Shown here one piece after another: positions 1 to 8,567 of a stretch of DNA of 37,217 nucleotides. The notes beneath the pieces are model-generated. The model saw nothing but the letters and a program-made list of their open reading frames with translations, made no database searches and was not told the DNA's origin. The position numbers and the translations under genes are program-made. The stretch covers positions 1-37,217 of the forward strand of contig WQYZ01000022.1 of the NCBI GenBank assembly GCA_009780985.1, written 5' to 3'. Origin of the DNA: Oscillospiraceae bacterium. GTDB taxonomy: Bacteria > Bacillota > Clostridia > Oscillospirales > WRJC01. Every line of letters begins with the position of its first letter. Within the stretch, counting starts at the first letter, position 1.

Positions 1-972
1 GAATTCATTGATGCAGACTTCGTTATCATTGATGAATTCAGTATGGTGGATATGTGGCTCGCGTCGGAATTATTTTCCCGCCTGAAACGCGGCACAAAGA
101 TATTACTGGTAGGCGACCCCGACCAGCTTCCGAGCGTTGGCGCAGGGAATGTATTCAAGGAACTTATAACCTGCGGCATGATACCCGTTACCCTGTTGGA
201 CGAAATATTCCGCCAGTCGAAAGACAGTCTAATCGCACACAACGCGAAGTTAATCAATGAGGGCAAAACGCGGTTGTATTACGGCAGTGATTTTATTTTC
301 CGCGAATGCGGCACACAAAAGCAGGCGGCTATGACGATTCAACAAATATATACGGAGATAGCGGCAAAAGAGGGAGTTGAGAATGTCCAAATCCTGTCTC
401 CATACAGAGAGGACGGCGACGCTTCATCGCAAAAACTGAACGAAGTCATACGGGAGCTTGTGAACCCAGCTTCTCCGGACACTCCGGAACTGAAAGTCGG
501 AAACAAAGTATTCCGCGTAAACGACCGTGTTATACAAAATAAAAACAAAGGAATCGTATCAAACGGCGACGTCGGATTTGTGCGGGCAATCAGACAGAAC
601 AGCGGCGGAGAGCATATCGTGACGATTGAATTTTCCGATTCGCGTTCAGTCGATTACGCTCCTTCAGAGCTCGGTATTATCGAACTTGCCTATGCGGCAA
701 CGATACACAAAGCGATGGGAAGCGAATATGAAACTGTTATCATACCGGTGTTGTCGGCGCATATGGTGCTGTTATGCCGGAATCTGATATATACGGCGAT
801 TACACGGGCAAAAAAGCGCGTATATCTTGTGGGACAGAAAAGTGCGCTGTTCATAGCGATACACCGGAACAAAATAAGCAAGCGTAACACGATGCTCGGA
901 AGCCGTATAGTGGAATATTATAAGTCTTTTTCCAATGTTTCAACGATGGAAAATTTAAAACTCACAGGATAA
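1..972 (+). CDS. RecD-like SF1 helicase, 5'-truncated by window edge
   Basis: ATP-dependent 5'-3' DNA helicase of the RecD/RecD2/TraA superfamily 1 group, probably acting on element DNA during replication or transfer. The frame is open from base 1, so only the C-terminal 323 residues are present and the Walker A part lies upstream. Visible motifs are Walker B (VIIDEFSMVD, residues 8-17), motif III (GDPDQLPSVG, about 38-47), the motif V region with HKAMGSE (about 235), and motif VI (YTAITRAKKRVYLVG, about 264-278). The motif V sequence HKAMGSE replaces the usual HKxQGSE glutamine with methionine. The next gene follows about 100 bases later on the same strand. The family is secure. RecD2 as opposed to a relaxase-fused helicase cannot be settled without the N-terminus. 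Confidence 0.9.
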   Translation, partial: EFIDADFVIIDEFSMVDMWLASELFSRLKRGTKILLVGDPDQLPSVGAGNVFKELITCGMIPVTLLDEIFRQSKDSLIAHNAKLINEGKTRLYYGSDFIFRECGTQKQAAMTIQQIYTEIAAKEGVENVQILSPYREDGDASSQKLNEVIRELVNPASPDTPELKVGNKVFRVNDRVIQNKNKGIVSNGDVGFVRAIRQNSGGEHIVTIEFSDSRSVDYAPSELGIIELAYAATIHKAMGSEYETVIIPVLSAHMVLLCRNLIYTAITRAKKRVYLVGQKSALFIAIHRNKISKRNTMLGSRIVEYYKSFSNVSTMENLKLTG

Positions 973-1075
973 AAAATATTTTTTATAAAATGCAAAGATT
1001 CGCGCCGTTATTTTATGTTTATTATATGACGGCAAATAAATTATTTTAATATTATTAATAATGGAGGAATTATCA

Positions 1076-2032
1076 ATGAACGAAAATATCAAAAGTAACA
1101 CAATGTACGAAACTATGCCCGAAGTATCGGGGCTAAACAGAGTATCAGGGTTTGACCCGCGCAAATTCATGAGGAAAGTAATTTCGGAGCTTACAAAGCA
1201 GGAAATTATGTATCTTGACTTGAAGTATAAGAAGTTATGGTTCAGAATCGCGTATCCTAAAGGGAAAATCAAAAAAACCGCTCTGAGGATCAACGAGCAA
1301 ATCGCTATTATCGAGGCAAAAGTATTTTTTAACAAGGATGATGTTGAACCTGTTTCCACATTTATAGCTCAGAGAAATGCTAATGAAAAACCGGGTTATA
1401 TCGAAGCGGCGCAATACGCCGCAGAAAATCAGGCTTTGGTAGACGCCGGTTTCGGATTACAGTTCTGCGACGTAAGTCAAGGTCCTGACATTGAAATATT
1501 TGACGCTGAACTCCCTGTTGATGTGGTAACATCAGATATTAAAACTGCCATGCCAGCAAGCGAAAACATGCCGATTGCAGACATTGTTGAAAAAACTCCG
1601 TCTGCACCGGAAGCCGATAGCCGGAATATGGTTATCCAAAAAACAACAGCCGCAGTAAAATCGGAAAATGAAATTGTTGAACAGCCTATAACTTCCATTG
1701 AGCAAAAAACAGTTGAAAATGAAACGGATATACCAGATGTTTCTAATCAAAACAATACCGAAACTGGGCAGATACAGGACGATATAACGCAATATTCAAG
1801 TTATACAGCTGATATGCCGATAGATGAAATACTAAAAATAATGACGCTTGAAGAAGCCGGCACTATTACTGTTGACGTCGGCACCTGTAACGGCTGGATG
1901 ATGTCTGATGTCATGGAGAAAAGACCGGCAAGCCTCAAATGGTATCTTAACGGTTATACGGGCGGAAACAATATCTTGAGAGCATCGGCAAAAATGATGC
2001 TTGATTACATGGCGGCGAAAAAAGCGGCGTAA
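1076..2032 (+). CDS. Hypothetical protein of the conjugative-element module
   Basis: I do not recognise the family. The ATG at 1076 is chosen over the in-frame ATG at 1061, because GGAGG lies just inside the longer version, at a good distance from 1076. The 318-residue product has three parts. The basic N-terminal third (to about residue 115) has alternating predicted strands and helices. The acidic, low-complexity middle (about 135-240) is rich in E, T, I and P and looks disordered. The compact C-terminal region of about 70 residues ends in a helix with MMLDYMAAKKAA. It lies between the helicase and the primase-like gene, which suggests a DNA-processing or transfer accessory role. This is inference from position only. 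Confidence 0.75.
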   Translation: MNENIKSNTMYETMPEVSGLNRVSGFDPRKFMRKVISELTKQEIMYLDLKYKKLWFRIAYPKGKIKKTALRINEQIAIIEAKVFFNKDDVEPVSTFIAQRNANEKPGYIEAAQYAAENQALVDAGFGLQFCDVSQGPDIEIFDAELPVDVVTSDIKTAMPASENMPIADIVEKTPSAPEADSRNMVIQKTTAAVKSENEIVEQPITSIEQKTVENETDIPDVSNQNNTETGQIQDDITQYSSYTADMPIDEILKIMTLEEAGTITVDVGTCNGWMMSDVMEKRPASLKWYLNGYTGGNNILRASAKMMLDYMAAKKAA

Positions 2033-2089
2033 TATCTTCTCAGTACAGACAGATAAATAAAAAATTCTATGCTGAGAGGAGCTGATTTC

Positions 2090-3295
2090 TTGGCTGATTT
2101 CCCGTTCGATATAATGAATATAGTTTCGCTGCTTAACCTGCGGGTCAGGCGGCGGCAGTCGAACAGCATATATACGGATTGTCCGTTTTGCGGCGACAAC
2201 CGCGGCAAAATGAATATAAATCATGAAAGAAACATTTTCCGCTGTAACTACTGTGGGGAAAGCGGCGGTATGCTCGCGCTGTACGGTAAAATTCACGGCG
2301 TCAGTTATTCCGATGCGTACCGTGAAATCTGCGACGCATTACAGACGGGAAACCGTCCGCATGGATATGAGATAAAGGCTGTTGAAAAACAGCCTTCTAT
2401 CCAGAATTCCGAGTTTGCGGGTATCGACGAAATACATCAAACGCTGTCTATGTTGCTTGATATGCTTACATTGTCCGAGCCGCACCGTAAAAACCTGCGA
2501 AACAGAGGTCTGACGGACGAACAGATTGACAGGCTCGGTTATAAGAGCACTCCGCCATTCTACCTTTGCCAATTGCTAACTGGGCGGCTCATACAGCAAG
2601 GTTGCACAGTGCAGGGTGTTCCAGGGTTTTACATAGGCGACAACGGAAAATGGACGGTAAAGTTTCATACAAGGACAGCCGGCATACTGATTCCGGTCAG
2701 AGGCATAGACGGATTAATCCGGGGCGCGCAGATACGCTTGGATATACCTGTAAAAGATGAAATCGAAGACGTGAACAAAGATGGTACAAAATATCTCTGG
2801 CTATCGTCATCAAACAAATACATGGGTGTGTCTTCCGGCAGCCCGGTGCATTTTATCGGCGACCCGTTCGCCAGAACTATATATGTGACCGAAGGCGCGT
2901 TGAAAGGCGATGTTGCCCATTGTCTGATGAACAGGTCTTTTGCCTGTGTCGCTGGGGCTAATAACATCAGCAGACTTGACATGATGTTTTCCATATTGGC
3001 GCATAACGGCACAAAACTGATTGTAGAAGCGTACGATATGGATAAATACCGCAATGAAATGGTGGCAAAAGGTGCGGCGAAAATATATGCTATGGCGCAC
3101 AAATATGATATGGAATCAAGGCGGCTAACATGGAATCCTCACTACAAAGGGGTTGACGACTGGCAGCTTGCCGTAAAAAATAAATCTATAAGAAACGAAG
3201 AAGACTGTAATGAAAATTTTAGAGAACAATTTTCACTAATAGATACTGGCTATGCCAACGAAAGTACAAACGCAGTAATACTGCAGCAATATTAA
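2090..3295 (+). CDS. CHC2 zinc-finger / Toprim-like primase (DUF3854 type)
   Basis: Primase-like protein likely to prime or assist replication of the mobile element. Near the N-terminus a CHC2-type zinc finger is visible with C31, C34, C52 and C55 (CPFC...CNYC), followed by a helical linker. The C-terminal half carries a Toprim-related region (DUF3854-like) with YVTEGALKGD, then VEAYDMD as the second acidic motif, and a GVDDW stretch. An ATG at 2069 gives a longer frame. However, AGAGGAG at 2075-2081 sits 8 bases before the in-frame TTG at 2090, so TTG is preferred. The gene sits between an unknown protein and pcfK/pcfJ-like genes in one direction. Domain calls are from motif recognition. Whether it makes primers itself or is an accessory protein is unknown. 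Confidence 0.82.
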   Translation: MADFPFDIMNIVSLLNLRVRRRQSNSIYTDCPFCGDNRGKMNINHERNIFRCNYCGESGGMLALYGKIHGVSYSDAYREICDALQTGNRPHGYEIKAVEKQPSIQNSEFAGIDEIHQTLSMLLDMLTLSEPHRKNLRNRGLTDEQIDRLGYKSTPPFYLCQLLTGRLIQQGCTVQGVPGFYIGDNGKWTVKFHTRTAGILIPVRGIDGLIRGAQIRLDIPVKDEIEDVNKDGTKYLWLSSSNKYMGVSSGSPVHFIGDPFARTIYVTEGALKGDVAHCLMNRSFACVAGANNISRLDMMFSILAHNGTKLIVEAYDMDKYRNEMVAKGAAKIYAMAHKYDMESRRLTWNPHYKGVDDWQLAVKNKSIRNEEDCNENFREQFSLIDTGYANESTNAVILQQY

Positions 3296-3382
3296 CAATG
3301 AACCGACGCGAATATTTTTGCGCCGGTATTATTTTATTTAATAACAAATTGAATTGAATTAAATTAATGAAAGGGAATTGAA

Positions 3383-4123
3383 ATGAACGAAATAAATAAT
3401 GTGAACACAGAAACTGGCAAGGATTTAGAAAAAACATCATTTGAGGGCGATGTTATATCCGACGATGAAGAAATTGACGACACGGGGATTGGAAAAGAAC
3501 AGGAACAACCGGAAGATTCGGCGGATAAGAAAAAAGCGGAACATGAAGCTGCCGAAGCAAAACGTAAAGTTGAATGGGAAGCGCAGCAAGCAGGAAAAAA
3601 GGCAGCGGTAGAAAAGGCATTGCAGGAATTGCTGGCAATGTCCGACGACGATGTTGCGAATAAGTCTGTCAAGCGTACCGGAGACGATCTGGAACGGCTG
3701 ACGCGGCGCAACATGAAAATGTGCGTCACCGAGTATATTCAGACATTATGTTTGGATAAACCGGTTTTCGCCCGTTTAGTCTGCCACCCGCGCAAAAGCA
3801 TGATTAATTGTTTTAAATATATCAACGAAAAAGCAAAAGAATATGTGAAACAGGAACTGGAAATGCAGGGGCAAAAAGCGGCGGGCGAAATAGTCGAGGA
3901 TGTACCTGACGACCTCTGTTACCAATGGGCTGAAGATTATTACAACGACCCTGACGCCGAAATTGATAAAGATAAAGACGACAAGTTCGTACCCAAGCCG
4001 TATTACGGTGGGTCATCTTCATCGAAATCAAAAAAGAAAGAACCGGCAAAGAAAACGGAACCGCCAAAATCTGCGCTTGCGGATTCCGCTCCTGTAGAGC
4101 AGTTATCATTGTTGGGAGCGTGA
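3383..4123 (+). CDS. pcfK: PcfK-like conjugation accessory protein
   Basis: PcfK-family protein of Gram-positive conjugative plasmids and integrative elements. The family name comes from the enterococcal pCF10 transfer region, and its biochemical role is poorly known. The protein has 246 residues. The acidic N-terminus (1-50) leads into an A/E/K-rich probable coiled coil (about 50-80). A conserved helical core follows, about 85-190, with NMKMCVTEYIQTLCL, then CHPRKSMINCFKYINEKAKEY and a YQWAEDYYND block. The tail is low complexity, S/K/P-rich, and ends in EQLSLLGA. The ribosome binding site AAAGGGAA precedes the ATG. Its stop is 3 bases before the next start, and the following gene is the usual partner PcfJ, which supports the call. 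Confidence 0.85.
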   Translation: MNEINNVNTETGKDLEKTSFEGDVISDDEEIDDTGIGKEQEQPEDSADKKKAEHEAAEAKRKVEWEAQQAGKKAAVEKALQELLAMSDDDVANKSVKRTGDDLERLTRRNMKMCVTEYIQTLCLDKPVFARLVCHPRKSMINCFKYINEKAKEYVKQELEMQGQKAAGEIVEDVPDDLCYQWAEDYYNDPDAEIDKDKDDKFVPKPYYGGSSSSKSKKKEPAKKTEPPKSALADSAPVEQLSLLGA

Positions 4124-4126
4124 CGG

Positions 4127-6139
4127 ATGATGAAAATGAATAAAAAAGAATGCCGTAAATTCGGCAATCCGGGGTTGAGATTCAACTCCGGAAACGGTCT
4201 GTTGCTTCTCGGGCAGATGAACCATATCGTCCGCACGACAGTTAAAAATATCGCCGGACAACGCGTGCTGATAGTTTATTTTTATAACCGCGAAAAAATA
4301 TCGAAAGGTTATGTTGAACCGGAGTATATGCTGTTTCAAGGCAGGGATGATTATATCACTCTGCAATATACAGACGACGGTAAAGAAAAATGGCGTGAAG
4401 CGAGCCTCGACAACCTCGGGGAACGATATGCCTATTTTACCAAGAAATGCGTTTTTTACCGGAAAAGAGATGAACAAGTCGTCACCCGGTTTTGCAGACA
4501 TACTCTTCTTTCCGGATTTGATGCTTTGAACGACTTGCAGGAAAAAATTATGAACGCGAGGCTGACTGAACGGATAAAAGCGCGCGAACGGAAAATTATC
4601 GAACGAATGAAACCTGTCGCTCCCGTTCCGCGCGGGCTTAAAAGCTGGGTACACCGCGAAATTCTGCCTCATTATATTTTCTATGAATATAAGGGCGGCA
4701 AAAAACCGATGAAAGGATACTGCACAGCCTGCCGTCACGATGTTCTGGTAAGCGGGGCGAAACATTGCCTTGGTGGTAAATGCCCCCGCTGCGGAAAGAA
4801 AATAACATTCAAAGCAAGCGGCAAATCACAGCGGGTCTGGAACCGGGCGACCGTCCAGGTGCTCCATAAAATCAATGGAAACGAATTGGTGCTGCGTATA
4901 TTCAAAGTCGTTAAATTGCTGCGAAATTGGCGTGAGCCATATTTTAGCGTGTACGAAAACGCAAGAATTTTTATCCGGTATAACGAGGGAAAACAAGTGA
5001 GTATTGAGCAATATTACTATTCCTACAATATATGTTATTTTACTAAATGGAAAAAAGGCGAACGTCCGAGGTTCTCTAATTATCAATATAGTTTTGAGGG
5101 TGATACCTGCGGTTATCTGTACTGCGAAAAGCTTGAATCCGTGTTAAAAGATACTCCATGGCAGTACAGTCAGCTCGAACGGTTTTACCGCATTGACCGC
5201 GAAGCGTTGGAAATAATACCGTTTCTATATGCGTATCTTAGATACCCTGCGATAGAGTATCTGATTAAACTGGGGTTAACGAAGTTGGCGGCACAGATAA
5301 TTTATGATTACAGCGGCAGGAATGTCATAAACGAAAGCGGAAAAAATCTGCGTGAAACGCTTGGTGTCGGACCGGAAGATTTGCCTGTTCTACAGAAAAT
5401 CAACGTCAACACCCGTCAGCTGGAATTATTTCAGGAACTAAAAAAGCAGGGCGTTCGGGCGGATGAAACCCTGCTTATATGGTATCAGGAGCGCAGTATA
5501 ACCGCAAAAGATAATATACTGATTCCTCTCAGGTATTCGACGCCGAAAAAAATCATGTGTTATGTGGACGAACAGTATGTGCGGCTGAAAGATAAAGAAA
5601 CGCCATATGGAGTATGGCGGTACGAAAAACCAAAAGGCGTTCTGTCAGAGTATAAGGATTATCTTGTAATGGGCGGGCATCTTGAATATGATTTTTCGGA
5701 CAGTTTCGCATTATTCCCGAAAAATCTGCCGGAAGCTCACGACCAGGCAAGTAAATTATATGACGTTAAGAAAAAAGCCGGTTATGACCAGGTAATCAGG
5801 GAAGCGTATAAAAACCTTGCGGAAAAATACCGTATGACAAAAAACGGACTTACGATTATTCCGCCGAAAACAGCGAAAGAGATAGTCACGGAAGGTCATA
5901 CGCTGCACCATTGCGTACACACCTATGTCGAACGGGTAGCTGACGGAAAATGCGTTATACTGTTTATCCGGAAAACGGCGAATATAAAGGAGCCGTTTTA
6001 CACATTGGAAGTGCGCGACGGTCAGATAGTACAGATTCATGGCGACCATCATGGCGCGCCGACACCCGAAGTAAAAAAATTTCTCGAACTATGGGAACGA
6101 AAAAAACTACAACCAATGAGAATATTAAAAACCGCATAA
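4127..6139 (+). CDS. pcfJ: PcfJ-like conjugation accessory protein
   Basis: PcfJ-family protein, which accompanies PcfK in conjugative plasmids and elements of Firmicutes. The molecular role is unresolved. The product has 670 residues. A central treble-clef-like zinc ribbon is visible at about 198-225 (CTACRHD... then CPRCGKK). The conserved C-terminal PcfJ block starts near residue 580, with IVTEGHTLHHCVHTY, then a strand-rich stretch ending QIHGDHHGAPTPEV. The many conserved His and Cys residues there look like metal or active-site ligands, which is inference. GGGAG at 4114-4118 lies inside the end of pcfK and serves the ATG at 4127, with a second ATG at 4130 possible. The tight spacing indicates translational coupling with pcfK. 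Confidence 0.88.
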   Translation: MMKMNKKECRKFGNPGLRFNSGNGLLLLGQMNHIVRTTVKNIAGQRVLIVYFYNREKISKGYVEPEYMLFQGRDDYITLQYTDDGKEKWREASLDNLGERYAYFTKKCVFYRKRDEQVVTRFCRHTLLSGFDALNDLQEKIMNARLTERIKARERKIIERMKPVAPVPRGLKSWVHREILPHYIFYEYKGGKKPMKGYCTACRHDVLVSGAKHCLGGKCPRCGKKITFKASGKSQRVWNRATVQVLHKINGNELVLRIFKVVKLLRNWREPYFSVYENARIFIRYNEGKQVSIEQYYYSYNICYFTKWKKGERPRFSNYQYSFEGDTCGYLYCEKLESVLKDTPWQYSQLERFYRIDREALEIIPFLYAYLRYPAIEYLIKLGLTKLAAQIIYDYSGRNVINESGKNLRETLGVGPEDLPVLQKINVNTRQLELFQELKKQGVRADETLLIWYQERSITAKDNILIPLRYSTPKKIMCYVDEQYVRLKDKETPYGVWRYEKPKGVLSEYKDYLVMGGHLEYDFSDSFALFPKNLPEAHDQASKLYDVKKKAGYDQVIREAYKNLAEKYRMTKNGLTIIPPKTAKEIVTEGHTLHHCVHTYVERVADGKCVILFIRKTANIKEPFYTLEVRDGQIVQIHGDHHGAPTPEVKKFLELWERKKLQPMRILKTA

Positions 6140-6187
6140 AATTTTATCATTCACACCAACATTTTATTTAGAAGGAGAGCATTATAT

Positions 6188-6478
6188 ATGCCAAAAATAG
6201 TAAACGGAAACATTGAGTTTTCCGCAGATGAAGCAATAGCAGGCAGTTGTCCTGTCTGTCAGAGCTGCGAAATAGAATACGGCTTTTCTGACATTATTGA
6301 TACAGGGATTGTCTATCCTTTTACCTGCCGTTCTTGCGGGTCGGTTGGCTCGCAATATGATAAAACCGTATTCGACGGATATGAAATCAGTTATGTGCCG
6401 GAAAGTTATATCATACCGAATCTTGTATCAATGAAAAAGATTGCTGTAATTGAAAACGGTTATTTGCGCGACATGTAG
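6188..6478 (+). CDS. Small zinc-ribbon protein, frame cut by amber stop
   Basis: A protein of 96 residues to the first stop, with a good ribosome binding site (AAGGAGAG) before the ATG at 6188. Two CxxC pairs (CPVC at about 21-24 and CRSC at about 48-51), spaced as in a zinc ribbon, indicate a structural zinc site. The function is unknown. The neighbours are PcfJ-like and DUF3268-like genes, so it belongs to the mobile-element module. The TAG stop at 6476-6478 looks premature. The same frame stays open for another 68 codons and then overlaps the next gene start by 4 bases (see the entry at 6479-6685). The part from the ATG at 6431 (MKKIAVIENGYLRDM) seems to belong to the downstream domain rather than to the zinc ribbon. 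Confidence 0.7.
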   Translation: MPKIVNGNIEFSADEAIAGSCPVCQSCEIEYGFSDIIDTGIVYPFTCRSCGSVGSQYDKTVFDGYEISYVPESYIIPNLVSMKKIAVIENGYLRDM

Positions 6479-6685
6479 ATTTTTACCGCAAATCCAGCCA
6501 TCATCGAAACAGACCCGGATTGGGAGGATAATTTCAGAGACCATAAATACCCCTGTCAGTTCGTTGGTATCTTTGAAGGAACTGACGAAAATGAAATCTT
6601 GAAAAAAGCGGCTGAATTTGAAGGTGTTCACACAGATGTGATAACCTTGATAGACATCAAAAAGGGAGCAGGTGATATGGTATGA
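6479..6685 (+). pseudogene. In-frame continuation after amber codon of the zinc-ribbon gene
   Basis: The frame of the gene starting at 6188 continues without stops from 6479 to the TGA at 6683-6685. It encodes a well-composed acidic domain (for example DPDWEDNFRDHKYPCQFVGIF and GTDENEILKKAAEF). No ATG, GTG or TTG with a ribosome binding site follows the amber codon closely enough to start it separately. Its TGA overlaps the ATG of the next gene (ATGA at 6682-6685), the usual sign of a translationally coupled real gene. Either the TAG at 6476 is a nonsense mutation or sequencing error in one gene of about 165 codons, or a second gene starting at the ATG at 6431 is broken after 15 codons. Read-through is possible but has no support beyond the open frame. 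Confidence 0.6.
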
Positions 6686-7095
6686 CAAACAAAATTGCCC
6701 CTTATCCTGTTCCAACAATTTGTGATTACTGCGGTTCGCCGGTCATTTTTACGTCCAACGCCGATATATACGGAAAAGAATTCGGAAGTGGAAAATGTTA
6801 CAAATGTACGGGTTGCGACTGTTTTGTCGGTGTCCATGACGGCACGGAAATCCCGCTCGGCAGGCTTGCCGACAAGGAACTGCGCGGGTTAAAAAAGAAA
6901 TGCCATACCCTGTTTGACCCAATTTGGAAAGACAATAAGTATATAAACCGCGAACAGGCATACGGCAGTTTGGCAAATGTGATTAACATTCCCGCCGACA
7001 AATGTCATTTTGGCTGGTTCGACAAAGATATGCTACTGCGCTGCCTCAAAATCATGGGCGACAAAAAGTGGTATGTCGGCGTCAACTGGAAATAA
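6682..7095 (+). CDS. DUF3268-type zinc-finger protein
   Basis: Small protein (137 residues) with an N-terminal zinc finger of the kind annotated as zinc-finger-containing domain (DUF3268). It has CDYC at about 14-17 and a second CYKCTGC group near residues 39-45, followed by a helical region with RADKEL-type sequence and a conserved HFGWFDKDMLLRCLKIM block. Proteins of this type are common in plasmids and integrative elements, with no defined function. The start overlaps the stop of the upstream frame by ATGA, indicating coupling. It is the last gene of the co-directional module, because a strong hairpin follows 40 bases after its stop. Confidence 0.75.
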   Translation: MTNKIAPYPVPTICDYCGSPVIFTSNADIYGKEFGSGKCYKCTGCDCFVGVHDGTEIPLGRLADKELRGLKKKCHTLFDPIWKDNKYINREQAYGSLANVINIPADKCHFGWFDKDMLLRCLKIMGDKKWYVGVNWK

Positions 7096-7135
7096 AAATA
7101 AATAGAGGGTAAATGCCGTAATTTGGAAACATGTT

Positions 7136-7170
7136 AGAAAGGGAGTCATTGGCTCCCTTTCTATATATTT
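7136..7170 (+). terminator. Rho-independent terminator after the conjugation module
   Basis: A perfect 10-base-pair stem, AGAAAGGGAG (7136-7145) with CTCCCTTTCT (7153-7162), encloses a 7-base loop and is followed by an AT-rich tract with a short T run. It lies between the DUF3268-type gene and the promoter of the next gene, so it separates transcription units. Confidence 0.8.
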
Positions 7171-7222
7171 TAACAATATTTAACAATTAAAAAGAGGAAA
7201 GGAATTAAATTTAAATTTGATA

Positions 7223-7251
7223 TTGAAATTTATATTATTATGTGCTATAAT
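7223..7251 (+). promoter_or_regulatory. Sigma-A promoter of the Rpn-family gene
   Basis: TTGAAA at 7223-7228 and a perfect TATAAT at 7246-7251 are separated by exactly 17 bases and lie about 30 bases upstream of the ATG at 7283. This is the clearest vegetative promoter in the window and shows that the next gene is transcribed on its own. Confidence 0.75.
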
Positions 7252-7282
7252 ATAAGTAATAAATTTAAGTGAGTATGAAATT

Positions 7283-8134
7283 ATGGATAAAAAAGTTGAC
7301 GGAAACAGAGAGTATAAAGACAATGTTTTTCGTCTTTTGTTCGGGGACAGAAGTAAATCCGCCGAATTATATGGCGCCATCAAGGGAACAAATTATGATT
7401 CAAAAGAGATTATAATGAATACGCTTCAAAATTCGTTGTTTGTGGGTCTGCGGAACGATATATCATTTAGTGTAGAAAATAAGTTTATAATTCTTATTGA
7501 ACACCAGGCAAGCATCAACCCCAATATGGGCTTGCGCTGTCTGCTTTATATAGCGCGACTTTACGAGCAATTAGCAGATAAAAATGGGATATACAAAACC
7601 AAGCCGATAAGCATAGAAAATCCGGAATTTTATGTCATTTACAACGGCAAGGACGACTATCCTGAAAAAGCGACGATACGGTTATCGGACTTATTCAAAG
7701 TTCAGGGTATAAAAAATAACCTCGAATTGACAGTAACGGTATATAACGCGAACAAGGGTTATAATAAAAGAATAATGAATCACAGCAAAACGTTGTATGA
7801 ATACGCTGAATTTATCGCGAAAGTACGCGATTACGCAGAGAACAGCGGGCTTGAATTAACGGAAGCATTGAATAATGCAGTAAGTGACTGCGTAAAAGAA
7901 AACATACTAAGGGAATTTTTACAGAAGCACAGGGGTGATATCGTGAGCATTTTAACCAGGGAATGGAATTTAGACGATGCGTTGAGAGTCAGGGCAGAAG
8001 AAACGCGAGAAAGTACGCAGGAAGAAGTTGCTAAAGAAATGTTATTAGACAACGAACCCATAGATAAAATAATGAAATACACTAAATTATCTGAAGAAAA
8101 AATATTGAACTTGAAGAAAAAAATCAAAAAATAA
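7283..8134 (+). CDS. Rpn family recombination-promoting nuclease / PD-(D/E)XK transposase-like
   Basis: Protein of 283 residues of the Rpn/PDDEXK_2 family, predicted endonucleases linked to RecA-independent recombination or to phage defence in some members. The N-terminus shows YKDNVFRLLFGDR (residues 11-23). The nuclease core shows NDISFSVENKFIILIEHQAS, with the D...E-x-Q arrangement typical of the family, and MGLRCLLYIARLY follows. The C-terminal 60 residues are helical, charged and repeat-like (ILREFLQKHRGDI and later EEVAKEMLLDNEPIDKIMKYTKLS), as is usual in these proteins. It is flanked by its own promoter and terminator, so it is an independent unit. Low-GC composition and location next to the plasmid-type genes fit an accessory gene. 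Confidence 0.83.
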   Translation: MDKKVDGNREYKDNVFRLLFGDRSKSAELYGAIKGTNYDSKEIIMNTLQNSLFVGLRNDISFSVENKFIILIEHQASINPNMGLRCLLYIARLYEQLADKNGIYKTKPISIENPEFYVIYNGKDDYPEKATIRLSDLFKVQGIKNNLELTVTVYNANKGYNKRIMNHSKTLYEYAEFIAKVRDYAENSGLELTEALNNAVSDCVKENILREFLQKHRGDIVSILTREWNLDDALRVRAEETRESTQEEVAKEMLLDNEPIDKIMKYTKLSEEKILNLKKKIKK

Positions 8135-8152
8135 ATTCCAAATGAAATGCGT

Positions 8153-8186
8153 AGGGAGAAGATCGAAATCTTCTCCCTGTTTTTTG
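8153..8186 (+). terminator. Rho-independent terminator after the Rpn-family gene
   Basis: An 11-base-pair perfect stem, AGGGAGAAGAT (8153-8163) with ATCTTCTCCCT (8168-8178), has a CGAA tetraloop and is followed by GTTTTTTG. It starts 18 bases after the stop codon. It could also act on the minus-strand transcript that ends at 8208, although the T run favours the plus strand. Confidence 0.85.
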
Positions 8187-8207
8187 CTAAAATTTTGTAA
8201 GATACCA

Positions 8208-8540
8208 TTATTCCTCACCGAATGCCATTAAAATCTCGTCGCATATACCGCCCATTTTACGCAGAATCTCCGCAATCTGCGCCCGAAATCCGTGCGTTCT
8301 GAATTTATCCATTGGCGGGAAGAACTCGCCGTGAATCGCCCATATTTCCTGCCTGTAATCCTGTATTTTTTTGTACAGCGGCAATAGTGTTACAGCCATA
8401 GCCAAATCTGAATATTGTTCTACTGCGGCTTTGAAAAACTCGTCCGCCGAACTGGTACAGACACAGCAATACGGAGCGCAATGTAAATGCCAATAATTAT
8501 ACAATATATCAGAGAAAAAGTTATGTCTTAAAATGCTCAA
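8208..8540 (-). pseudogene. Short hypothetical reading frame, likely 3' remnant
   Basis: A 110-codon minus-strand frame whose first possible start is a TTG at 8540 with no ribosome binding site. The N-terminal 30 residues are odd (Cys- and His-rich, ending CCVCTSS). The last 75 residues read like a real helical domain (PLYKKIQDYRQEIWAIHGEF, then MDKFRTHGFRAQIAEILRKM). The frame starts only 28 bases from the end of the GH74-like gene on the same strand. I interpret it as the 3' end of an older gene cut off when the downstream region was rearranged. The family is not recognised. An intact small protein cannot be excluded. Confidence 0.5.
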
Positions 8541-8567
8541 TGTTGTCGTTATATAAATTATTATTTA

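Noticed and set aside
4106-4765. Minus-strand open frame of 219 codons
   Set aside because: Shadow of the PcfJ-like gene. Its composition is typical of an antisense frame (F, H and R-rich).
6476-6478. Amber codon read as pyrrolysine or general recoding, tempting because an MtaA-like protein is in the window
   Set aside because: TAG serves as the normal stop of complete genes at 24839 and 33437, no pyl genes are visible, and the affected protein is not a methylamine methyltransferase.
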